From NCBI RefSeq assembly GCF_000003605.2, contig NW_003121496.1, positions 1,860-28,150 on the forward strand: 26,291 nucleotides of DNA. The letters run 5' to 3'. Position numbers and translations under genes: made by a program. Of the stretch, positions 9,900-22,287 are shown piece by piece. Position 1 is the stretch's first letter. Every line of letters begins with the position of its first letter. Under the pieces are notes generated by a model. The model did not search any database, had not been told where the DNA came from, and saw only the letters and a program-made list of their open reading frames with translations. The stretch comes from Saccoglossus kowalevskii. Taxonomy: Eukaryota; Hemichordata; Enteropneusta; Harrimaniidae.

Positions 9900-11600
9900 G
9901 ATGTACTTTTATCGACTTCTTTTATTTGCCGCTGCCATCATTTGGCGTCGCACGTTTATGTAACGCTAGCCTATTGGAGGAGCACAGCTCTTCCGTGTCG
10001 ATACAATCCTAATATCTGAAAATAATAAATTTAATGACACCGAATGTATCAGAAATGACTAAATTACCATCACAAAGACTAAAGACAGGCACAAGAAGAG
10101 CTATGGGTCTATAAATAGTGTACTGAAGTCTAAGCCGTACCCAAACAAGAGTTGTTTACATTTTATAGGCTGGACGTGTTTTGAATTGACTATCAGCATG
10201 GTTGCTACTCCACCGTCATTTTGTGTATTGCTTCATGTTTTCTATGTTTGGTAGCCAATTCACGAAACCACTGAAGATATAGCGGATTCATGTTTAGAAA
10301 TAAACGCTTAGTGGCGCTATAACGAATACTGCCAGGGATGAAACATCATGATGTCTTTGTGATTAAGGGTTAATTCCTTTGCATTGGTGACCACTGATAC
10401 TCGTGTGTTCTACAACTGAAGCTGGATTTAACACACAAAATTCGCTAATCGCCAAGGCTTTGGATTGGTCTGTTCATTCTCGACGAAATAGGTCACTTTA
10501 CCTCGATATAAAATACAGATCATATGTCAAATCAAAATCAGATCGAAACGAATTGAAAGAATAGCGATCAAAACAGTAAAGATAACGCGCGCAAAAAAAA
10601 AAAACGCATGATTAGTGTGAACTTGCCCTCTGTCGACAAGTGCATGAAAATATGTTATGGCAACAATGTGTAACCGCTTTAAAGTAAATATCACCAGGTT
10701 AAGCCAATAAGAAACATTTATGCAGATATCAATAATATTTCCATTCGAATACATGACCTGTCTAGGTTGCATCGTGACTGTTCAACCCTTCATTTCACAA
10801 TTTGTACACAAGTTTAAATGCCTGTATGACCTCGTGCATAACTGCGCTCATCACATCCATGTATGAACATATTTACAACACTATTCATACCATTGATTCC
10901 ATGACTTGTGGAAGAACTTGGCTATTTTACTGTATGCGCATTACTAGTCAAAGTCAAAGAAAGAAAAGTCGTTTATTGTACATGACATATCTACATGCAT
11001 GATAATGCACACAAGTATTCAGTCACAAATAATCTAATCAGCTTTGTGGAATTCAGGGTGTTGTTGATAAAACATGCATATTTTATAAAATAGTGAGAAC
11101 TAAGATGCACTTTCCAATTTGATCACGTGCGAGCAATCTGAAAAGCAGTTTGATGAGCAGTATAAGAGGACAAATAATTCTAAAAACTCTTTCTGTGGAC
11201 GTTATTATTTAATAAAAGTAACACACTTGGGACACGTAAGGACTAGGTGAAAGGTGGTGCAACAACCTGTGTTCAGCTCGGAGTATGGGTCACGTGCACG
11301 ATATAGGGCATTATTGAAAGCGACCATTTTCAATGCTAGTAAAATTCTTTTACCGTTTCTCTAAGCAATAAATAAATCGCAAGATAAATAATTCTCAAGT
11401 TTCGAAAAATCTGAATTTATTATCACACATAGCAAAATAATATTGTAATGGATGGTCAATGGAAGTATTTTCATTGATCACGTGACAGATATTTCTCTTA
11501 CAGAATCACTAAATACGGGACCAGTTTGCATCACGAGTGAATGAGTTTCGTGGGAGAATATCATGACCAAATGACCCCTCCGTGATTCATTCCCTATATA
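9900..11600. other. Gene-poor stretch
   Basis: No convincing exon was found. It contains an A12 run at 10593-10604 within GATAACGCGCGC-A12-CGCATG, which loosely resembles the A17 run and its flanks at 8566-8600. It also has the block GTGGCGCTATAAC at about 10311 and CACGTG E-boxes at 11124, 11291 and 11479. The 81-codon minus-strand frame at 10527-10772 is not protein-like. Confidence 0.4.
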
Positions 11601-11606
11601 TATAGG

Positions 11607-11712
11607 GATAATGATTGCCATCTTTGTTCCCATTATCTTTTCTATCAAAACACAATATTGTGATATGTCCTAAAGTATTACCCCCGTTTTGAAGTCAGGC
11701 AGTTTCCGATTG
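11607..11712 (+). repeat. Direct repeat, copy 2 (partner at 9554-9660)
   Basis: This is the second copy of the repeat described at 9554-9660. It lacks about 11 bases between the ACACAA block and GTGATATGTCCT. Just upstream is a short palindromic CCCTATATATATAGGG at 11592-11607. Confidence 0.65.
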
Positions 11713-11987
11713 TAAGTCCCGTATTTGTGTAAACAGTAAGTTAAGAAGGTGGTGATCTCTTAAAAAAAATCATTTCAGTATTTCAATGTGTTAGTGGCAT
11801 TTTGTAAACGGGCATTGCCTTGCGAAATATTTTGAGCGGTTATAGGTCAACGTTTTTCTTTCGCGGTACACGTAGACTCGATTTCCTGTCCGCGCGTTTA
11901 TATCGTGTATAGTTTCCGTCTATTATACTGCCATCAATGGTAACTTGTTATTAAAACACACGGACAGTGGCTCGCCGGGCTACATTC

Positions 11988-12003
11988 CGGCCCCGAGGCC
12001 GGT
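11988..12003. other. Small GC-rich hairpin
   Basis: CCGGCC-CCGA-GGCCGG has a perfect 6-bp stem and a 4-base loop, in a GC-rich island (about 11960-12010) surrounded by AT-rich DNA. There is no T-run after it and no adjacent gene, so I do not call a terminator. It is probably part of a repeat. Confidence 0.3.
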
Positions 12004-12329
12004 GTCAAAGTAACGCAGCGACAAGAGACTGGAACCGAGTCTAGTATACGGTAACCGTGACAACGAGAAAGGTTACCAAAAGTTGAAACGCCCATTGTAC
12101 CGTTGTAGAGGTATTTCATTGATATATTGCAAAGATTAGAGCAAAACTGTATACTTACTTGACTTGTTTAGAGATGTCCGCGTGGTGGCGCTATAACACA
12201 TTCCGTAGATGGAGTCTGCCATTGTAAATGCGGTATAAAACACGCCTTTCAAGTTATACTAGAAGACTAAATTTCGTGTAACTCATGGTGATCACTGACT
12301 GTTTAGTCTCCTGCAATTGAGGCTGAATA

Positions 12330-13180
12330 TCCGAAGCAAAACAGATTTATTGCTAAACGTGTAATATTCAGTGATACAATAATACACGATTACGAGAAAA
12401 ATGTCAAAGTCCCTCGAGGTTGAAATAATGATTTAGCCAAATCTTTTTTCCGGAATCTTCGCATCAGGTGAATTTCGCTGAACACGTGGTGAAATTAATT
12501 ATAAAAATTAAGAATGTTCTCATGGTCACATTTTCTCAAGTCTAATTGTTGCGTGTTTTTGTGAATAGACAACCGCGCAATATAGAGAACCTTTTGGTTT
12601 TTATTAAAGATTATCAACTGAAAAGAAAAATGATAAAACGTATGTTAATCCCGGTCAGAAGATGTAAGCGCGCCCGCACACTTAATGAATAGAAATTGAT
12701 TCGTTTTTATGTACGCCTAAACTAGCAACAGGTGTGTCACTTCATCAAAGTGGGGTGAAATCGCATGGAACCAAGATCATCGCATGAATTAATTTGAAGG
12801 TATTTTCGTCACGATTTGACCGGGTCACATCGATAAAGTCATTTCTAAACAACTTCATTGCCTCAGAGCAAAAAATAATATGGTTCCAATTAGAATGACC
12901 AGAGATAATCCTACTTGTAATTAAATTGTATTTATTGTCCTGGGCAAAATGCGCGCTAAACAACCCCTAACAACGCCTTACAAAAGCTGCTCGATCGTAA
13001 TGGCGGCGCGTATTCATTGCGTGAATTCATTTCAAAGCGGGTCATAACAAAGAAATGTACATCTATTGTTTGCCTATCCGTGACCACTTTTTGTTGGTCT
13101 TTATTTCTGTACGTTGATTAAAAAAAGACATAAGAAGAAGGCATAAACACACACACATTGTTTAGCCATAAGGATTAATT
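12330..13180. other. Stretch without a recognisable gene
   Basis: No protein-like exon is seen. CACGTG lies at 12483-12488. A CpG-rich patch TAATGGCGGCGCG near 12998 resembles a YY1-type motif. A short CA run lies near 13147-13157. Confidence 0.35.
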
Positions 13181-13199
13181 GAAGCGGACCAGGGAGTCG

Positions 13200-13325
13200 A
13201 TGAACTGGTATCCAGCGGCGAGACGGAAACTGCTTTTGGACATCGGCTTGATAGGAAGGTACTATTTCAGCTCTGCGTCGACTCAGAGTCCTCTCTTGGC
13301 GACTATCAGGCGAGATTTACTCGAG
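13200..13325 (+). CDS. Possible first coding exon, weak
   Basis: An ATG at 13200 opens a 42-codon frame beginning MNWYPAARRKLLLDIGL. It ends at a donor-like CTCGAG|GTAAAT, phase 0. The segment is GC-richer than its surroundings. It could in principle splice in frame to the exon at 22288, but the intron would be nearly 9 kb and nothing else supports the link. Unspliced, the frame stops 6 codons later. It could equally be a non-coding first exon or chance. Confidence 0.18.
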
Positions 13326-13799
13326 GTAAATCACTTCCAGTAGTCGAGTGAACGTTGCCAGGATACCACATGTCAGATATGTATGTTTCCAGTTCATTTT
13401 ATAACTTGTATCCACATTGTATTTGAGTCGACGAATAACGGTGCACGTTTAGAAAAACAACAACAAGTCATTTGTGAACTGGCGGAGACCGAACTTGTGG
13501 AACAATCCCCGACGTATACTCGACTGTGTTTTAAAGACGCATATTTGATCAGCAAACCGTGGTGTTAGGGATACCGTTTTGTGATTAGAACCGCTATTAG
13601 TCACGCCTTTCAATGGGAACCTCTTTTATATTGTATGATCACGGTTATCCTTGAGTCTTCAAGTTTTTTTTATCTCTTTCGAAAGGTAACCAAGCTTGAG
13701 ATATGTCGTGAAGACGTATACTGATTTAAACAGACGCAATATTTAAAACAACAGGAGCCTGTCCGAAGCTTGCCAAGGTAAGTTATGGTCACAATTTAA

Positions 13800-16700
13800 T
13801 TTAAGAACGTTGTGTGTAATGGAAATAGATTATCATAGTGTGTATTAGTTGTCTGTGACTATACAATTGGGACGCTGTGCAACACTTACCAATATGCGTG
13901 TAATCGGGTATCAAGTAACCCCACCCCGTCAGGTCAACTTGTTTAGAATCGCTACCGTGACTGCATTGCTTAATCGAACGCCCGGGGGTAACCTATAATA
14001 TGTTTGACTGTTGTTGAATGTTGTTGAGTTGCACTCGTACATAGCTTAGTGTTTGATTACTTAGTATAAAAGCCGATTACCGTGAAAGATTAGGCGGATT
14101 AACGTGTGATAGATGTCTCTAGCCTCGAACCTTTTTTGTATCACCCACCCGACCGATGTATACGTTATAATGTATGTATTTTATTTTAACACCAGCTAAC
14201 ACATGCTAAAACCTATCAACACCTGTTGTCCTATTTATCGCGTTTCTGTTACCAGCACTAGCAAACCACATTTGCACACTGGTTCATCGAGGAAAAAAAT
14301 AGTAGTTTGCGAGTAGCCGTTTGTTTAATATGTCGATCGATCAAAGTTCAATAAACACCAAAGTCATATGAAGTGGACTCGACGCATAGCCTGCGGGAGA
14401 AACTAGAGTGACTAATACCTGCAATGTAAACAACGCACCCGCCCATATATAATGTATATATGGACAGTAATTAATCGTCTGTATTGTCATGATAGTCAAT
14501 CTTGTACACCTGAAACTATGTCCAAAGATATCATATCAACACATACCTCAGGGAGTCGATTATTATCAATATACATTATGTAGTCCTCGCCGACAGTTTT
14601 ATCTAACAGGAATATTAATTATATCATTCACCTGGCCAGGCTGTGTGATGAACTGGTGTCGCCTGGAGTGTGTTAATGTTATAAGAATGATATGGCAGTG
14701 GAGAATAACAACAATTTATTAATATATTTATTTATTTGTTAGTTATTCTTTTTATTGATATTTTACGTCATATAATATAATTATACATATGTCCTAGGTA
14801 ACGTGGGTTGTAGAACGTCCGTCGTCGAGCGTTTATTGAATTTGTAAACAGTAACTGTTTCACGGAGATCGTGCAATGTTAAGCTTCCCCAGACGCACTA
14901 TGCAAACTGCTACAATTGTATTATTTCATCGAATGTTAATATAAAACGCTATTTAATCAATCCTAGGGATTATTAGCTTTCTTATTGGCATCGTTCAATA
15001 CACTCATATTAGTTTGAGTTTATTCGAATATATCACGCTATGTTGATTTCTTTTGTCTGGCCGTCACTATAATCAACACTAATGCGTCGATTTTGTGATT
15101 ATAATACTTAAAGAAATGGCTCTTACACATTACAACTCTCGTGAGTTTTGCCGATTGACCTGTAAATGCATCAGGAATACATTTTTGGCAAAATCAAACC
15201 AATGGTTTTAAAAGCAGAGGTGGGCATATAGCTAAATCTCGAAAATTTACTGGATTTATGGAAGTTTCGAAATAGGATCGTTGGATATATGACTCGGTGA
15301 AATTCCTCGCCCGTCAATTCAATCACCAGTCACGTGACACAATACATTTCGCATAATGCATTACCCCCAGAACATAATACATTTCAGTAAATGTGAAACG
15401 GTTAAAATAACTAGGCATATATATATAGAAAAATAGATTTTGGAACTCAATATCGATCGGTCGATTTTATTCTTCAAGATAATATACACTGACGCACTGG
15501 CGTCATAATTAGCAATCAAGTCGTGACGTAGCGACAATCAGTCAGAGACATTGTCTGGAATGCGCGACAGAACGCAGGAGTCGACCACCAATTTAGAAGA
15601 GGTATTATCGCCAGGGTATGTAGGATATATGATACATTAGATTACGACATGATCGCGCACCATGACTAGTTTAGTTCTCAACCACGTGGTTCTTGACTAC
15701 CTGCAGTGTGAACGTGATCTCTGGTACAGACCTCTTCATATAATTCTGAAGTGAACATATTCTTTAAGGATTTAACAACGCCAACTCCGTCACTTGAAGG
15801 CGTTATATTTATAACTGTGTTAAAACAGATGGCGACGACTATTTTACAGTATTTAATCGATATATATTACCGACGAGTCAATACTTCTATGTAAGGCGGG
15901 AAGTAAATTATTCATTTTATGTTATTATTTTACATGATTATAATAAAAACAGTGTATCACCTTGCCGCTTTCACTAGTACTGATAATTTATTGTGTAGAT
16001 TTGGAAGTGTTCCAATAACCACGCCTGTTAACTTAAAGCTAGTGGCACAAGTAGTAAAAAAAGCCCCCACATGAACTGATCTGTGGGAAAGTTGTCGATT
16101 TATGACAACAAAGTGAACTATAGACATGACTATTGAATCGATAGTTTTAATTATTGACACGTTTAGTAGTTGATGAAGTCACATCGCAAAACGTGGCGGA
16201 TGTGAAAACGACGCCTAACGGCGGGATACTATATAGGTACTTATACTCTGAAATGAACAAATGTCAACCACGAGTCTATTTCAGAAAGTTGGCTCGTTGT
16301 CCTGTTGAGTGCATGTGGTGACCCGCGACGTCAGACAATAAGTGGTCGCAAAGACACAGTTATACACATATAAACAAGATTGAGTGTATTTTTACGTGTG
16401 TGCACGCTGTAATTAAAACAATCTGTAGCAAATCTCACTTTCACGTAACTACATGTAGATGAGGGAAGATTAAACATCAACAAGTAAATAAATAAATAAA
16501 TAATGGAAAATACCTTGAAAGGCCAGTCGCCGTTATTATTTTTTTTCTCTGATCCCTCAAGTACCAAACAACGGCTTAAACAAATCTATTGTTCGTTCAT
16601 TGGGTTTTTGTGTGAGTGTTAAACATTAGCTGGTCTGTGACGTTGGAGAGGTGTGTTTCATTTAACGGACTATCGGGTAGGCAGACTTCCACCTCGGCCA

Positions 16701-18700
16701 CAGAGAGCAGCAAAACAGAACTATGATCATTGTATATTTATTAGACTACGAATACCTTGGCAATCACAAATTCGAGGTTCAAACCTATTTGCATCGCGAG
16801 TTTTTTTTTATTAGCGACCGTTTAATGGCTGCAAACACAATAAGACATTCAAACAAAGAGATGCTATTGTGTTTGCTGTCGAGATGACAATAGGAGTGTC
16901 CTTCAGGTGTCGTTCAGCACCAGTGAATATCATCGAGCGAACAGCTAAACTTATACGGACTCATACCGCTGTTTTGCCGGATGTATTCTGTGGCTGGGAA
17001 TTTTAACACATGAGCTCGCTAACTTCGCAAAATTAAGGTAACGCAATTTGTTAGTTCGTAATACGTGTTAGTTATCAGTACTCCCACTTCCGCCTCAAAT
17101 ACGGCACGTTTCTCACGTGAGGTACACACACACGGTATACTGAGAATACCTACTAGACCGGAGAACTTCAAGTGGACATTTCTGTCCTAGTATTGTTGTA
17201 CTAGCTATATATCGACAATCACATTGAGTAGCCGCATGTCATTTTTTGAAGGCAGTTTTCACGGGATAACTTTTCATATTATTATGTACATATCCATACT
17301 AATAATAAATTGTATGTAGTAATTCATACGTAGTAAAATGACCACACTGAGTAGCTCTCACGTTTGGGGTAAAGACAACAAACACTCACATTTTCATTTG
17401 AGGTCAACAACGACTAATCATGGTTAACGAATGGTCATAATAACGAGTTTGAATATATTGATTATCTTGTCTCCTCTTTTCCAATTTCTCAACAATATTA
17501 AACACAAGTAGCAATAACTTTTTAAGCACATGTATGTTACACGCTTACTCATGAATGAAAATATCCTGAAATTATCCACACTAATTTTTAAAAACGTTAT
17601 CGGCCTATTATTGAAGAAACTGTTGGCTATGTTGTCAATGCTAGAACGCTTTTGAAACTAGACTCTACTATGACGGTGATATTATGTCATATCTCACGTT
17701 GTATGTTGAAGACACGGGGTGACATAATTATATAATGTGACAGGTCGACTAATTATTTTTATACTGAATTATCCCAAAAATCCGCTTTTTAAAACAACAA
17801 ATGATATTCTGCTTTAACATTGTGTTGCAAGGAATTCTAAAAATAACATTCGTTGAATAATATTTAGCCAATTTTTGCGAATACACAAGGGAACACGATT
17901 TTATGTTGCTCTGTAACTATAGCAATAAATAAATAAATAATCCATGATTGAGCAAAACACTTCGTGGGCATCTTTATTTACAAATTCAATGAGAATGTTT
18001 TTAACTTAAGAAATGTTAACATGACCGCATGACTGTTTGCTAACTCAAACGTCAATGGTACTCGACTTGACAGGACTTTTGAATCCAAGTTCCGCTGTGT
18101 TGACTTACTTTGTTTTCACGTGTCGTCTCAGATCGCGGGATAATAAATAGTCTTAAGTTAGCTGCTCTTTAATCGGCGCTATTTCTATGTTTATAGTTCA
18201 CTGCGAGGTCTATTTAAAGGTACAACAATGTTTAAACAAGCATAGCTTTTGATAAAAATCAAATTCATGGTAAATTAAGATTCACTCGAATCGAGCTGTA
18301 CTCTGTCGGCCCCTCGTATACCTAACAACTTCATTTCGCATCGCGAGTCGAACACTGTAACTTAGACTTAACGCATAAACAAACATGTGATTGGACTCAG
18401 AGACATGGTGGTCACAATATAAAAAACAACAACAACAAGTGACTGAATCAACTGGTGTCAAAATTAGTATACTACTCTGTTGGAATATTAATGCCAGATA
18501 TGCATAATTATGGATCGAATTATGTTTAATCATAAACAATTCACCGTGTCTTACCAGTAACATCATGGTGTAAATAGAGTTGAATTTGAGTTGAACTGAA
18601 AGATACGCATTTCTTATCGTTCAATATCGAAATGATGAATTTACTCGTCGTTTTATTATTTAATTTGCATTGTTTATATAGTCTGCGCTTCACAGTTATA
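13800..18700. other. Long AT-rich gene-poor stretch
   Basis: No exon with support was found on either strand. A perfect donor CCAAG|GTAAGT at 13777/13778 precedes it and could end a non-coding exon. Simple AAAT runs occur at about 16485-16502 and 17923-17939, and an AAC run at about 18426-18439. CACGTG motifs lie at 15331, 15683, 17114 and 18117. A 19-codon frame from 15560 ending at CCAGG|GTATGT is the only other exon-like signal. Confidence 0.4.
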
Positions 18701-18756
18701 ATGTTTGCATTTATTATTATCCATGGTCATATTTACATTTAAATTTAATACATCTG

Positions 18757-18792
18757 TTCGCGCATGCGCAGACAGTCATTGGACAGGTAAAT
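18757..18792. promoter_or_regulatory. NRF-1-like motif next to an inverted CCAAT box
   Basis: CGCGCATGCGCAG begins at 18759 and contains the NRF-1 core GCGCATGCGC. ATTGG (inverted CCAAT) follows at 18778-18782, then CAG|GTAAAT. This combination is typical of animal housekeeping promoters. The GC-rich core is isolated in AT-rich DNA, and no downstream coding exon was identified. Confidence 0.3.
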
Positions 18793-19151
18793 TAGCAAAC
18801 GCATACAATGTGTACTGTATTGAATAGATTAACCTTTGGTTTAACTCACAACCTAATATAATCTCAATTATCTTGTGTTATCCGAAGCGGCGACCGGCGA
18901 AAAACATGTCATAGGTTAATTATATCGATTACGATACGGTCGAGACTGTATGCTGTCGGGAGACATTATTTTTGTTTTAATTTGTGGTTTCCAATTCTTG
19001 AAACTGGTGTAAATGGTACACCGGTGTCTCTGGTACCAAGTGGGAAGAATAGTGAGTTACCAGCGACAGTTACGGGTGAATACACGCGTTTGATTGCTAT
19101 TAACACATGAAGAAATCTTAATTTAAACTTACAGTGCCTGCCTAATGAACT

Positions 19152-19332
19152 ATGCAAATCCAATCAGCCGACAACGCCAGTAAATTTACCGAGCATCGCT
19201 GCAACCATCGTGACAACAATGGCTTTCTGTTAACTCTAGTAAAGTCGTAAACACGAGCAAAAACGTCATAGTGCAGCCGAGTGCTCGCGTAAACAACGAT
19301 GTAAACACTTTTTACCCGTGTGCCATGCAAAT
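19152..19332. promoter_or_regulatory. Two octamer motifs, one abutting a CCAAT box
   Basis: ATGCAAAT at 19152-19159 is followed at once by CCAATCAG (19160-19167). A second ATGCAAAT lies at 19325-19332 in the same orientation. Octamer plus CCAAT is the classic arrangement of animal histone and snRNA promoters. No histone or snRNA gene was seen next to it, so this is only a candidate control region. Confidence 0.25.
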
Positions 19333-20256
19333 GTACATAAACGAAAGCAGTTTTAAAACAAATCTTTATTTCGCAATATCATTAAACAAATGAAGATTGC
19401 TCAAGGTAGATCCATTTCAATTAGTACGGAAGCATGTTCATTTCACCTTACTAACCAGTATGAGATTAATTAATCGAATAGTACGGCGACACAAATCCGG
19501 GTTCATATTTTACATACACCACAAATACTACAATGTTAAGCACAAAATTAATTATTCGAACTCGTCGTTTACTGAATTGAAACTCAGTTTATTTACTGAT
19601 TTCCATGACAACTATATCTAAATATCTGCATCACACAATGCTTTCACTACAGCTTTCAACTAGGTTGCCCACGAAACTATTGTTGTGATCGAACGTGATG
19701 TTATTTGGCAGATTGACTTGAACGTCATTCAGTCTATCCCAAAATAGATAGAAGATACACACTCATTCCGGTCTCGTAGGTGAGCGTAAATAAGGGGGGG
19801 GGGATACATAATTATATTTGTCCCAGTCCCTCTACTGCTACATCCCTCTATAACTGTAGCTCTGTACACATTCCGAAGCGTTCTATACGTAGCGATGGGG
19901 ATATTGGCGTCAGTTTGATAAGTGGAGCGCCCTGGGGTGACCAAGTGTTATCAAGTCGTGATTGAACGCGCCGTGTGAACCAGGCATTAATATTCTGCTG
20001 TCGATCTTTCAGTTATGGTCAACATATTACATATCTACTACTATGTGTAGTGTACAATTAATCTCATTTCACTCACGCGTGATAATTACACATAACAATT
20101 GTACCATTCTGTCCTTGTCCATTGCCAAGGCGTTATTATAACATGCCATTGCCTATATTTGGACATTTTGATTTTCAGACGTCTGCTTATTTCAACGTTG
20201 AGCGATTTCATCACGTATTAGACACCTAGCACATAGTAGTGTCATCTTATATTGAT

Positions 20257-20276
20257 TATATATATATATATATATA
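20257..20276. repeat. (TA)10 microsatellite
   Basis: Twenty bases of uninterrupted TA repeat. Confidence 0.9.
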
Positions 20277-20319
20277 GCATGTCACTGTGAATGACATAGT
20301 CCCCGTACGATGTATGAGC

Positions 20320-20990
20320 TGATGATGTGCGAAGTTCAAACTTGATTGGTATAAGCATTCTTTTAAACGAGAAGAGCGCCAGTCAGTCATTTTGGATTTT
20401 ATAGTGTCAAAAATGCCTGTGCGTTTGTTCAATATGATGTCAGATTTACTTGTATCATAGATTTGAGACATTATGCATGATGCATGTGTGTGTGTAGTGT
20501 GAACTTGATGGGTCAGGCATGTATGTGATACTCCGTAGAACTGCATTCGTTTAAGCAAGGTGTTCGCCAGGCAACCATTTTAGATATAATGGTGACAAAA
20601 ATGCATGTACGTTTGTTGGTATGATGCTTGGTGTATGCGCACAGTTTGAGCTAGATCGGTCTACGAATGTCGGAGTTCAAAATCCTGAGTTGCATTTTTT
20701 AAATCTATCGATCATTTTCAAACTTAAAACGACATGCATCATGTACCAAGTTTAAGCAACACCCGTACACACACGACTGAAAACCGGTTCCGGAATGGTA
20801 TAAATATATGATTTTGATGCATTTGTGATTTGAAATGGCTATCATTCTGTCACCTTGAAACGGATCATGAAAAAATGGATTTGCAAATATCCAACATAAT
20901 GTCTAATTCAAGAACGTAAGCGGTCGAGATACTTTTATGAGATACTGCTGAATACGGACGGAAGGACGTACATGACTACTTCATAAGTAC
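20320..20990 (+). repeat. Decayed interspersed repeat with an internal tandem unit
   Basis: Segments 20377-20439 and 20565-20626 align over about 62 bases (CGCCAG...CATTTTxGATxTxATxGTGxCAAAAATG...GTTTGTT...ATGATG), spaced 188 bases apart. Similar phrases recur to about 20900 (ACATGCATCATGTACCAAGTTTAA). The block ends in ACGGACGGAAGGACGTACA near 20953, a tail style common in dispersed invertebrate repeats. A 17-base piece of it (TCATTTTGGATTTTATA) also occurs at 25247-25263. No coding capacity is seen. Confidence 0.5.
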
Positions 20991-20999
20991 ACGTTTTCG

Positions 21000-22270
21000 T
21001 AGTGCGTCTAAACGGCCGGAGGCTATGTGAGTGAATTCACTACAACGCCGTCTTTCAACTTTACGCTCGATAGTTTCTTATAGAATCGAATCATGACCCG
21101 ATAAGGCGCTGAGGGTCGTTCATTATTTTTATGTGACAAAATAACAATGTTTACTTATATTTCAAGTTGTACTTGCATACCCTATAGTGGTTAAGCTGAA
21201 ATTTATGTTTTTTTTTTTAGTCCTAAAGTTATTTTACTTACAGATTGGTAATATTTTCTATTGTTGAATTAATAACATACATTGACGGAATACATGCCGT
21301 CATTGGTATGGATCATGATACGTTATATATACTATACGACAATCTCGAACAATGCTCATTCACATCTTTCCTGTTGTTGTTGTTGTCATCTTTCTGTACA
21401 GACATATGAAAAATAAGACGCTGTCACGCCGGTTCTTGACATAAACCAGTTTAACCAACACGAACTTGTCGATCATTCAAAATGACAAGCAGAATTAAGA
21501 AATAACTATCAGCATCCCCTATGACCTCGATGTCAGACATACCGACCAGTCAGGTATTACACTAGATTTTGCACAGAAAAATGTCTCTGAAAATAATATA
21601 AGATTGCTGTCTAGTTATCGTGCAATGGCGTAAGTGTATTGTTTATAACGTAGCGATGGCACGATATCACACGACAAGACATGTTAAGCGATGTGTATTG
21701 GGCACTTGAAAAGAAATAACACCGGGAAGAGAGAGGGTTTGATTGAATCCAGTACATCGACCCTAGTCTAAGGAGTTCTCAACAATGACACTCGATTTTT
21801 TTTTCTGATTTTCCCAATTTCTGGCGTCGAGCACCAATTTCGGATCTTAGAGTTTTAACAATTAAACGCATTTCCCGCCACTTGTTACGTGAGTGATCTC
21901 AAGTGCACGTAGACTCAAGCTTATGCATTTCGAACCACGGTACACCCATTGTTAGTCGTATTTTGAATTCAATTGTGCTTATGACACGTTTTATTTTATA
22001 ATTATGCCATTCTAACATACATCAGGGGGTGTTAGTATCGAAGGTAGGACTTAGGAAACGTGACGTCTGTGTTCAGCTATTGTATTTGCTTTACGCTCAT
22101 AGTAATGTGCATTTCCCACACACCTTGCAGTTAGACGAACCTTGCTGTTCCGATATTTAACACAATCATGCCTCGACGATTTACAGTTAGTGCGATTAAT
22201 ACGACCACGTTTCATTACATAGTTACCATAACAACACATTGTGTTTTATAGTTTAATAATCATTTCTGCA
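21000..22270. other. Upstream region of the coiled-coil gene, no gene recognised
   Basis: AT-rich sequence with a GTT run near 21373-21387 and no clear exon. It should contain the intron that ends at 22287, and perhaps the promoter or 5' UTR exon of the plus-strand gene, but I cannot place either. Confidence 0.35.
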
Positions 22271-22287
22271 TTTATTTTTATTTTTAG

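Noticed and set aside
14489-14722. 77-codon plus-strand open frame
   Set aside because: No motifs, AT-driven composition, no splice or promoter context.
15560-15615. Possible first exon beginning MRDRTQESTTNLEEV with donor CCAGG|GTATGT
   Set aside because: Only 18 codons. Joining it to 22288 would create an immediate stop, and no other partner exon is visible.
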